The notes beneath the pieces are model-generated. The model ran no database searches, was not told where the DNA came from, and was given only the letters and a program-made list of their open reading frames with translations. Both the position numbers and the translations under genes were made by a program. From CAZQKL01 sp964593895 [NCBI: uncultured bacterium] (GTDB lineage: Bacteria > DYJV01), in the NCBI GenBank assembly GCA_964593895.1, contig CAZQKL010000044.1:1-15734 (forward strand): a stretch of 15,734 nucleotides of DNA, in the 5' to 3' direction. Positions 6,534 to 13,299 of this stretch are shown piece after piece. How positions within the stretch are numbered: the first letter of the stretch is position 1; every line of letters starts with the position of its first letter.

Positions 6534-7677
6534 CTTGAGCGACTATTTCTGTAATATCCTTAATCTCAATTTTATCCTCATAGCCCATTACAACTCTACT
6601 ATCTTCAAGCATATTTATACAATATGGGCAGGCAGTAGCAAGAATATCTGCATTTTTGTTAACCGCTTGTTCAACTCTTAAATTTGAAAATCTTTCTTCC
6701 TTTTCAGTTTCCATCCAAATTCTTCCCCCTCCACCACCACAACATAAACTATTCTCATATGCTTCATCCATTTCTACAAATTTAATCCCTGGAATAGCTT
6801 TCAAAATTTCTCGTGGTTCATTAAAAACTCCATTATGTCTTCCTAAATAGCATGGGTCATGGTATGTAATCGTTTTTTCATATTTTCCATTTATCTGTAA
6901 TTTCCCTTCTTGTAATAATTGATAAATAAATTGGGTTATATGAATAACTTCAAAATTAACACAAAAATCTGGATATTCATTTTTAAATGTATGGAAGCAA
7001 TGAGGAGAGGAAACTATTATCTTTTTTACTCCTGCGGTAATAAAATTTTTAATATTTTCTTTTGCAAGTTCTTTATATAAATCTTCTTCACCAGTTTTTC
7101 TGATACTTTCACCACAACAATTCTCTTTTTCTCCAAGAATTCCAAAATTTACTCCTGCTTTTTTTAAAATCTTTACTGTTGCTTCTCCTACTTTTCTCAT
7201 TCTTGGGTCATAACAAATATAACAACCTGGGAAGTAAAGATATTCTGTATCTTCATTAAACTTTTTAACCCCTAATCCTTTTGCCCACTCTCCTCTTTTA
7301 CTCCTTTCACCGTTTAAAGGATTCCCATCTCCTGTTAAACTTCCAACTATTGACCTTACAGGTTTTACAGATTCTGGAAATACCCCATATTCAGCTGCTA
7401 CCCTTCTTAAAGAAACAGTTAATCTTATCTGCTGGACATCTCTTGGGCAATTCTGTGGACATCTTCCACAAGTTGTGCATCTCCAGATATCATCATTTTC
7501 TATTTCAGTCATACCAAAAGCAGCTTGCCTTACTATTTTTCTCATACTAAACTTTGTCACTCTGGTCCAAGGGCAAACAGTATCACATTTCCCACATTGA
7601 TAACAGAATTTAAAAACCTCACCACCCTGGTCTTTAATAACTTCAATTATTTCTTTATATTCTGCAACATTTTCCAT
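6526..7677 (-). CDS. HdrC-HdrB fusion protein, BamD-like (HdrD-type)
   Basis: This 383-residue protein joins an HdrC-type ferredoxin domain to two CCG domains. The first part has two CxxCxxxCP-type cluster motifs, C25/28/31/35 and C67/70/73/77. The CCG domains follow: FPGCYIC (C152, C155) with ENCCGE (C187-C188) and HC at 226-227; then HDPCYLGR (C276) with SLCCGGGGG (C312-C313) and ACPYC (C350, C353). In heterodisulfide reductase these CCG cysteines hold two noncubane [4Fe-4S] clusters that reduce disulfides. In class II benzoyl-CoA reductase the equivalent is BamD. It follows the BamC-like gene by 10 bases. Full length with all motifs intact; soluble, with no membrane segments. The partner and end acceptor in this organism are inferred from the operon only. 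Confidence 0.92.
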   Translation of the reverse strand: MENVAEYKEIIEVIKDQGGEVFKFCYQCGKCDTVCPWTRVTKFSMRKIVRQAAFGMTEIENDDIWRCTTCGRCPQNCPRDVQQIRLTVSLRRVAAEYGVFPESVKPVRSIVGSLTGDGNPLNGERSKRGEWAKGLGVKKFNEDTEYLYFPGCYICYDPRMRKVGEATVKILKKAGVNFGILGEKENCCGESIRKTGEEDLYKELAKENIKNFITAGVKKIIVSSPHCFHTFKNEYPDFCVNFEVIHITQFIYQLLQEGKLQINGKYEKTITYHDPCYLGRHNGVFNEPREILKAIPGIKFVEMDEAYENSLCCGGGGGRIWMETEKEERFSNLRVEQAVNKNADILATACPYCINMLEDSRVVMGYEDKIEIKDITEIVAQVI

Positions 7678-7687
7678 GATATTTTCC

Positions 7688-8248
7688 CTATTCTTCCTGT
7701 TTTGCTAATTTTAATTTTTCTGCTGTTTCAATTATTTTTTCCCAACCAAACTTATTTGCAAGATAATCAAGACTCATTTCAAGTTCCTCAACTTTTGGTT
7801 CCTCTTCCATCTCCTCTTCTCTTTCTTCATATTTTAGAGCGTCAACAAGACAAACCTGAACACATAAAGGCTCTTCCTTCCCTTCTAATTCTTCACACAT
7901 ATCACACTTAACTGGTAATTTAGAATCAGGTTCTAAAAATAAATCTCTTGAAGGACATGCTGTTGCTCTACAAAATAGACACTCGTCATACTCTTTACCA
8001 TCAATAATATATTTATCTCTCCCCATACATTCTGCATTAACATTTGGCCCAGCGTAAACTGGCATATATAAATTTCTCAATGGGTCCCAATGGACCTTTA
8101 TTCTTGCTCTTGCTGGATTTACAGTTCCATATTTAGGGTCAGAATGAAATGCAGCGCAAATGGCCTCACATGCTCTACATCCATTACATTCATCTGCATT
8201 AATTGTAATAACTTTAACTTTTTTCTTTCCTTTTTCTCCTTCCACCAT
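7688..8248 (-). CDS. Multi-cluster ferredoxin, BamC-like electron-transfer subunit
   Basis: This 186-residue protein has cysteine motifs for about three [4Fe-4S] clusters of the DMSO reductase B-subunit/HycB type: C21/24/27/31, C90/93/98, C115/118 and C129/133, with C74 as a further ligand candidate. A middle insert (about 35-85) and an acidic linker near 141-157 (EEREEEMEEEPKVEELEM) lead to a short helical C-terminus. It comes 19 bases after the BamB-like gene, with AAAGGAG before its ATG. It is the size and position of BamC, the subunit that forms a tight BamBC unit and carries electrons to the tungsten site. The same role is inferred here. Confidence 0.88.
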   Translation of the reverse strand: MVEGEKGKKKVKVITINADECNGCRACEAICAAFHSDPKYGTVNPARARIKVHWDPLRNLYMPVYAGPNVNAECMGRDKYIIDGKEYDECLFCRATACPSRDLFLEPDSKLPVKCDMCEELEGKEEPLCVQVCLVDALKYEEREEEMEEEPKVEELEMSLDYLANKFGWEKIIETAEKLKLAKQEE

Positions 8249-8267
8249 TAATCTCCTTTATTTAAAA

Positions 8268-10241
8268 TTATTCTTTTGTTTCGTCATAAATTCCCATTTT
8301 CTCCAATCCTTCAGCAACAAATCCTAATTGCAATTTTTCAAGAGTTTCCTTTTTAGGAATGCCTTGTAAATTCCAACCTTTAAATTCATAGTAACCATCA
8401 AGTAATTTTTTCTCATATTCTGGAAATCTTTTTTTCCAGTGGTCTTCAGGTGGCTTTTCCTCCTCCCTTCGCAATCCTCTTGCAACATTTATTGCTCTAA
8501 CAAGATTTCTAACTCTTTTTGCAGCTTCCCATAAAGAATCTTTATCAAATTCATATCCTGATGCAGCAGAAATTATTTTTGGAAGATTAAAAATATGATA
8601 AGGAGGTTTTATTGGGAATGAAGAAAGGCCTGCACATATTCCAGTGCAATCATCTATATAATGCATTGTTTCCTGCCATTCAACAAGTTTATACACAAGT
8701 GGAGGACCTGGATAATATGGGAAAGCGTATTCTCCTTTTCTCTCCCATTTTAGAATGAATTCTTTAAATTCTTCATCTGGACATTGAGGCCAATCTTTTA
8801 CAAATTCTTCTCTATAATCGTGTGGAAGAGGTTCTTGAGGAATTTGACCTTCAATTTGAGTGATATTTCCTTTTTCTCCAGTTGCATACATTAAGTAATA
8901 TATTGGATTTAACATTCCAAGTTTTATAACCATCTGCTCATGTTTTTTAGTTGTATTGTGGTCAAATTTTTCAGCTCCTTTGCCAATTTTACGAGCTGCC
9001 CAATAAACACCATCAGCAAGAATATCCCCAATTCCTTCCCTTCTAACTATTTTATCAAGTAAATAATGAAATCTTTGAGCATTATCCTTTGGGAAATTTG
9101 GTAAGTCTTTATCTGTTAAAATTCCATTTTCATACAATTCAATTGCAAAAGCCATTACTTGAGGTGTGGTAAATCCATCAACTCCATATTCTTGTGCTTT
9201 TCCAGCTATTTCAAATCCAAAGGCAAGATCATCAACCATTGCTGCCATTACATATGTTAATTTTGAATAACATTTCATCATGTATCTATAGGTTGGTAGT
9301 CCTGGATGCTTTATTATTGCTCCACATCTTAAAGGACAATTATAACAGCTAATTAACCTTTCTATCGCTTCACTTTGAGTTTTTGACCATTTTTTAGCAA
9401 TTTCCTCTGTCCAGAAATCTTTTCTTCTAACCCTTGCGTGTCCCCATGCAAAACCTGTTGTATGCCATTTTTCATCATGTAATTTCATCTCTTGAGGTGA
9501 ACCAATGTAGGCAAGAATAGGAGGAACTCCTTTAATTGGATGTTCTATTCTCCATTGGATATAGTCTAAAACTTTTTTTACTTCATTCCATAATGCATCT
9601 GGTTTAGCTATATTTATATCCTTTTTCCCTCTCACTGCTATTGCTTTTAAATTTTTACTACCCATAACCGCACCAATTCCAAGCCTACTTGCACTTGAAC
9701 GAGCATGCTCTATTGATGCAAAAAATACTCTATTTTCACCAGCAAGACCAATAGCAGCAACTTGAACTTGAGGGTCACCAAGTTCTTCTTGTATAATTTT
9801 TGCTGTTTCATAAACTCCTTTCCCCTTTAAATGAGAAGCATCTCTTATTTCAACTTTTTCATCAGTTATCAATAAATACACAAGTTTATCTGCTTTACCT
9901 TTAATAATTATCTTATCATAACCAGCATATTTTAATTCTGGACCAAAAAAACCACCCATCATTGAAAAACCAAGATATCGTGTTTGAGGAGAAATTGTCG
10001 TCATTATAGTTCTATTTGCACCTGTGCATATAGTTCCATCAAGAAGACCAGCTCCAAAAATTAATAAATTATCTTCTGAAAATGGGTCTGTATCTGGAGG
10101 GACGTTATCCCACATAATTTTTGCATTTGTGCCAAGTCCACCAATTAATAATTCTGACCATTTAGGGTCAGATTCAATCCTTTCAATATTTCCAGTGGAA
10201 AGGTCTACTTCTAAATAATATCCTGTTTCAGAATATCTCAT
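8268..10241 (-). CDS. bamB: Tungsten-containing aldehyde:ferredoxin oxidoreductase family, BamB-like (class II benzoyl-CoA reductase catalytic subunit)
   Basis: This 657-residue protein begins MRYSETGYYLEVDLSTGNIE and is of BamB length (about 650). The N-terminal half holds the pterin-binding AOR fold (TGANRTIMTTISP near 73-85; GRSSASRLGIGAVMG-like at 190-204). SCYNCPLRCG gives cluster cysteines C299, C302 and C306, with C536 in DDCTGIC as the likely fourth. The segment E251-MKLH255-DEKWH260 agrees in position with the active-site Glu251, His255 and His260 I recall for Geobacter BamB. MMKC324 corresponds to the tungsten-ligand cysteine (Cys322 there). BamB reduces the benzoyl-CoA ring at a bis-pterin tungsten site. 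First gene after a strong promoter; AAGGAG six bases before ATG. The family is secure. Substrate is less so, because BamB-like proteins of other function exist and no ring-cleavage genes are nearby. Confidence 0.9.
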   Translation of the reverse strand: MRYSETGYYLEVDLSTGNIERIESDPKWSELLIGGLGTNAKIMWDNVPPDTDPFSEDNLLIFGAGLLDGTICTGANRTIMTTISPQTRYLGFSMMGGFFGPELKYAGYDKIIIKGKADKLVYLLITDEKVEIRDASHLKGKGVYETAKIIQEELGDPQVQVAAIGLAGENRVFFASIEHARSSASRLGIGAVMGSKNLKAIAVRGKKDINIAKPDALWNEVKKVLDYIQWRIEHPIKGVPPILAYIGSPQEMKLHDEKWHTTGFAWGHARVRRKDFWTEEIAKKWSKTQSEAIERLISCYNCPLRCGAIIKHPGLPTYRYMMKCYSKLTYVMAAMVDDLAFGFEIAGKAQEYGVDGFTTPQVMAFAIELYENGILTDKDLPNFPKDNAQRFHYLLDKIVRREGIGDILADGVYWAARKIGKGAEKFDHNTTKKHEQMVIKLGMLNPIYYLMYATGEKGNITQIEGQIPQEPLPHDYREEFVKDWPQCPDEEFKEFILKWERKGEYAFPYYPGPPLVYKLVEWQETMHYIDDCTGICAGLSSFPIKPPYHIFNLPKIISAASGYEFDKDSLWEAAKRVRNLVRAINVARGLRREEEKPPEDHWKKRFPEYEKKLLDGYYEFKGWNLQGIPKKETLEKLQLGFVAEGLEKMGIYDETKE

Positions 10242-10272
10242 TTTTTGCTCCTTATAATTTTTATGTAGTCAC

Positions 10273-10301
10273 TTTATAGCTATTTTGTAATTAGTTGTCA
10301 A
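10273..10301 (-). promoter_or_regulatory. Strong sigma70-type promoter of the BamB-like operon
   Basis: On the - strand TTGACA (10301-10296), a 17-base spacer and TATAAA (10278-10273) make a near-consensus promoter. The -35 box overlaps the last codons of cca. The transcript would start near 10266, giving a leader of about 25 bases with AAGGAG (10252-10247) before the ATG of the BamB-like gene. No operator repeat is evident. It separates the redox operon from cca. Confidence 0.8.
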
Positions 10302-11448
10302 GAAAAAAATTTATCATTTTAAGTGCTTGCTCTCTATTTTTGATTTTTCCTAAAAAAATTAATAAACGAATATTTTTTAAAATTTTCCCTACGCTCTTTC
10401 CCTCGGGAACTCCTGCATTAATAACGTCATGCCCATTAATTAAATTAAAAATTAATTCCTTCTTTTCCAAAAAATCATTAAAACTTTTTTTAAGAATAGA
10501 AAAATTTTCTAATGAAGGGAAAAATTTTTCTATAAATTTAATTAAAATTGATATATTATCTTTATTTTCAAGGATAAACTCTTTTATCTTCTTTTCTGAA
10601 CTTAATGATGAAATAGTTTTTATCCCATTTTGCAAAAAAATAATTAGCTTTTTTTCGTAATTTGAAAATTTTAATAATGTTTTATTAACCTTATTAACCA
10701 ATAATGCATAAACAAATATTTTAATTTCTTCTTCATTTAATCCATCAAAAATTTTTTTTATGTATGGAATATTTTCACGATTATATTCAGGAATTATTTC
10801 ATTTAGTAAACTTATTCTATTTAAAATCAAAAAAACTTGATAATTTTTTTTACTTAAAATTATTTTATCAAATTCCTCTCTTATCCTTTCTTTTGCAACC
10901 TTTTTTATTAAGTGCTTTTCTTTTACTAATAACTTGAAAGTATTCTTTTCTATTTTAAAATCATTTAAATTTGCAAATAACCTAAAACATCTTAATATTC
11001 TTAAAGGGTCTAAAATAAAAGATTTTTCAGAGCATACTCTTATTAATTTTTTTTTTAAATCATTAACACCATTTAAAGGGTCAATAATTTTATTATTTTC
11101 AAGCTCTAAATAAATCGCATTTATTGTAAAATCTCTTCTTTTTGCATCAATTTCAAAATCTTTAATTAAAAAAGTTAAATCTATTGTTTTTCCATTTAAT
11201 ACAACCCTATAAGTTGGAGGGAATTCCTTTCCAATTAAAAAAGGTTTTTTCCTAAAATTCTTATAAAAAAAAATTTTTGCTACTTTTTCAAAGGAATTTA
11301 AATCACATTTACAAACAAAATCTAAATCATTTATATTTTTGCCTAATAATAAATCCCTGACAGCACCTCCAACAAGATATATATCTTTTAAATAATTTAA
11401 TTTAAATCCGGCAAAACTGCCGGAAAAATTAATCTTCTTTAATTGCAT
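10291..11448 (-). CDS. cca: CCA tRNA nucleotidyltransferase, class II
   Basis: This 385-residue enzyme adds or repairs the 3' CCA end of tRNAs. The class II nucleotidyltransferase head shows LVGGAVRDLLLG (25-36), catalytic DLD (D41, D43), the RRDFTINA motif (104-111) and DPLRILRCFRL (147-157), which precedes the tRNA-binding neck. The C-terminal part (GHDVINAGVPEGKSVGKIL near 339-357) is the usual body/tail. Length is normal. The ATG overlaps the end of the winged-helix gene by 20 bases and has no clear Shine-Dalgarno sequence, suggesting translational coupling. Its lysine- and asparagine-rich composition follows the AT-rich genome. It separates the CO module from the BamB-like operon and probably has no functional link to either. 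CC-only or A-only activity cannot be excluded. Confidence 0.92.
   Translation of the reverse strand: MQLKKINFSGSFAGFKLNYLKDIYLVGGAVRDLLLGKNINDLDFVCKCDLNSFEKVAKIFFYKNFRKKPFLIGKEFPPTYRVVLNGKTIDLTFLIKDFEIDAKRRDFTINAIYLELENNKIIDPLNGVNDLKKKLIRVCSEKSFILDPLRILRCFRLFANLNDFKIEKNTFKLLVKEKHLIKKVAKERIREEFDKIILSKKNYQVFLILNRISLLNEIIPEYNRENIPYIKKIFDGLNEEEIKIFVYALLVNKVNKTLLKFSNYEKKLIIFLQNGIKTISSLSSEKKIKEFILENKDNISILIKFIEKFFPSLENFSILKKSFNDFLEKKELIFNLINGHDVINAGVPEGKSVGKILKNIRLLIFLGKIKNREQALKMINFFLDN
11408..11423. other. G/C-rich hairpin within the first codons of cca
   Basis: CCGGCA-AAAC-TGCCGG is a perfect 6-bp inverted repeat with a four-base loop in an otherwise strongly AT-rich area. It lies at about codons 9-14 of cca and six bases after the stop of the winged-helix gene. 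On the - strand no run of U follows, so it is not a clear terminator. It could slow translation of cca or protect the end of the upstream message. Confidence 0.5.
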
Positions 11449-11614
11449 AATAACATCGTTTTGGAACGTAAATTACACCTTCTTCTTTTAGCTCTTTTAT
11501 AATTTTTGAAACTTCTTTTTTTTCTAATCCTGTTTCTTTTTGAATATCACCAGGTCTTGCAGGTTTTCCAATTTTTTTAAAAGCTTCAATTACCATTTTC
11601 TTTTTTTCTTCCAT
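11429..11614 (-). CDS. Small winged-helix DNA-binding protein
   Basis: This 61-residue protein is a single winged helix-turn-helix domain: a helix (KKKMVIEAFKKIG), a helix-turn-helix (ARPGDIQKETGLEKKEVSKIIKELKEEG, written here as residues 19-46) and a wing strand pair (VIYVPKRCYYAIKED). It resembles MarR/MarR-like and minimal archaeal-type regulators. A very strong Shine-Dalgarno sequence (AAGGAGGTGATTAAATG context) precedes it. It lies 38 bases after cooF and overlaps cca by 20 bases. The palindrome TGAT-T-ATCA at 11638-11646 just upstream could be an operator. It may regulate the CO module or the redox operon; the sequence does not decide. There is no effector domain, and the single cysteine (C54) is in the wing. 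Confidence 0.72.
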   Translation of the reverse strand: MEEKKKMVIEAFKKIGKPARPGDIQKETGLEKKEVSKIIKELKEEGVIYVPKRCYYAIKED

Positions 11615-11652
11615 TTAATCACCTCCTTTTTTAATATTGATTATCATTTTGA

Positions 11653-12135
11653 TTAAACTAAAATTTCTGTCAAGTATTTTTTTCTTTTTTCTTTGGAAAA
11701 ATCTTCTACTTCTTTAAATTTTAAAGCTTTTGTTGGACATGCTTCAACACATGCTGGGATTTCTCTATCTGGACATCTATCACATTTTATTATTTTCTTT
11801 TCGTATCTATTTTTATTTATTATGCCAAATGGACATATCATTACACACATAAAGCAACCTACACAAATTGACTCATCATACATTGTTAATCCATCTTCTG
11901 TTTTAAATAATGCTCCTGTCATACAAGCTATAACACATGGTGCATCTTCACAATGTCTACAATTAAAAGGTACAGGTATATCTTCAATTTTTTCCACATA
12001 TATCCTTCTCTGTGGTAATCTTTCCTCAAATATTGCTGTATATAAATTTTTACTTTGTGAATGACTAACTCTGCATGCTATTTCACAAGACTTACAGCCC
12101 ATACATTTTTCAATATCTATTAAAATTTCTTTCAT
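11653..12135 (-). CDS. cooF: CooF-like four-cluster ferredoxin
   Basis: This 160-residue protein has 16 cysteines in four groups for four [4Fe-4S] clusters: C11/14/17/21, C59/62/67/71, C91/94/97/101 and C118/121/129/133. This is the CooF/HycB/DMSO reductase-B pattern. CooF accepts electrons from the CO dehydrogenase CooS and passes them to a hydrogenase or oxidoreductase. Here the next gene upstream is an FAD/NAD(P) oxidoreductase, so NAD(P)+ reduction is the likely fate. It overlaps the end of that gene by 26 bases and has its own strong Shine-Dalgarno sequence (GGGAGGAGGGAG). No signal peptide, so it is cytoplasmic. Confidence 0.9.
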   Translation of the reverse strand: MKEILIDIEKCMGCKSCEIACRVSHSQSKNLYTAIFEERLPQRRIYVEKIEDIPVPFNCRHCEDAPCVIACMTGALFKTEDGLTMYDESICVGCFMCVMICPFGIINKNRYEKKIIKCDRCPDREIPACVEACPTKALKFKEVEDFSKEKRKKYLTEILV

Positions 12136-13297
12136 AACTCCCTCCTCCCTTTATTTCATAATAGAATGGTCCTGATTTAAAGATATCATTTATAAATACA
12201 TATCCGCATATTGAATCGTCTGTCCTTCTCAGTATAAATTTTTTAAATACCTTACCCTTTTTAAAAGATACTTCATAATACTTTTCTCTTTCATCATCAA
12301 AAATTCTTTTTTTTCCACCTGCAATAATGTTGTTAGCAAAAACTGAAAATGAATTAACTTGAACACTACCCTTATACTTTCTCTTCATCCCAAGCATATT
12401 AAGTCCTGCAAAATAACCGTGCTCTCCTGCTACTGGCCATAATGCAACTTTCCTTCGTGTTTCATGAGGTATATCATATACAATAGTGCAATCACCACCT
12501 GCAAAAATATTTTCAATATTTGTTTCCATATATTCATTAACTTTAAATCCATCATCAAATAAAAATTCTTTATCTGCTGGAATTTGTAATGCCTTAACCC
12601 CTTTCCCAATAATTATCCCATCTGCTTTAATCTCTTTTCCATCACTTATTTTCACAATTTTATTTTTAACTTCTATAATTTCAGCATTTTTAATTAAATT
12701 TATCCCTTTTTCAAGTATAAAATCTTCAATTATTTGAGCTGATTCTCTGTCAATAATAAATGAAAGAATGTATGGAGATTTCACCACCCAATATATCTTT
12801 ACCCCAATTTCATACAATGCTAATAATGTTTTTAAACTAACAAGTCCACCTCCTTCCAAAACCGCTGTATTTCCCTTTTTAAAATGACTTTTTATTATTT
12901 TTGCTTCATCAAATTTTCTTAATGTAGTAACAAGGATTGAATTATCATTACTAAATTTTGAAATTTTAGGAGTTCCACCTATCCCTAAAAATAATTTATC
13001 ATATTCAATTTCCTTTCCACTTCTCAACTTTATTTTTTGCAAAGTTGAATTTATGTATTCAACTCTTTCTCCTTGAATAAAATTTATGTTAAATTTTTTT
13101 AAAATCTTCTTATTGTTTTCAAAAAGAATCTTTTCATCTACTTTATCTTCAATATAATAAGTTAGCAAACATCTACAATATGGAGGATAATTTTCATCTG
13201 AAATCATAACTATTTCACAATTTTTATCATATTTTCTAATTGTTTTTGCACATGTTAATCCTGAATTTCCTGCTCCAATTATTACATATCTTTTCAT
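12110..13297 (-). CDS. FAD-dependent NAD(P) oxidoreductase of the CO dehydrogenase-associated FNOR type
   Basis: This 395-residue flavoprotein starts with the FAD-binding GAGNSG (8-13). A second Rossmann motif (LEGGGLVS, 147-154) binds NAD(P)H, and NIFAGGDC (263-270) is the C-terminal FAD-binding signature. It resembles the NirB N-terminal/rubredoxin reductase group. A YCRCLLTYYI segment (C41, C43) near the flavin is of the type seen in flavorubredoxin reductase-like proteins. The gene starts two bases after cooS with AGGTGA within the cooS end, and runs into cooF. Clusters of cooS, cooF and FNOR are known in Geobacter, Carboxydothermus and clostridia, where they are proposed to link CO oxidation to NAD(P)+ reduction. 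It ends in UGA, used here as a true stop. Confidence 0.85.
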   Translation of the reverse strand: MKRYVIIGAGNSGLTCAKTIRKYDKNCEIVMISDENYPPYCRCLLTYYIEDKVDEKILFENNKKILKKFNINFIQGERVEYINSTLQKIKLRSGKEIEYDKLFLGIGGTPKISKFSNDNSILVTTLRKFDEAKIIKSHFKKGNTAVLEGGGLVSLKTLLALYEIGVKIYWVVKSPYILSFIIDRESAQIIEDFILEKGINLIKNAEIIEVKNKIVKISDGKEIKADGIIIGKGVKALQIPADKEFLFDDGFKVNEYMETNIENIFAGGDCTIVYDIPHETRRKVALWPVAGEHGYFAGLNMLGMKRKYKGSVQVNSFSVFANNIIAGGKKRIFDDEREKYYEVSFKKGKVFKKFILRRTDDSICGYVFINDIFKSGPFYYEIKGGGSYERNFNRY

Positions 13298-13299
13298 TT

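Noticed and set aside
11660-11700. TTGACA at the end of cooF as a promoter for the winged-helix gene
   Set aside because: The best -10 (GATAAT) is about 22 bases away, too far for a normal promoter, and the TTGACA is explained by coding (Leu-Thr codons).
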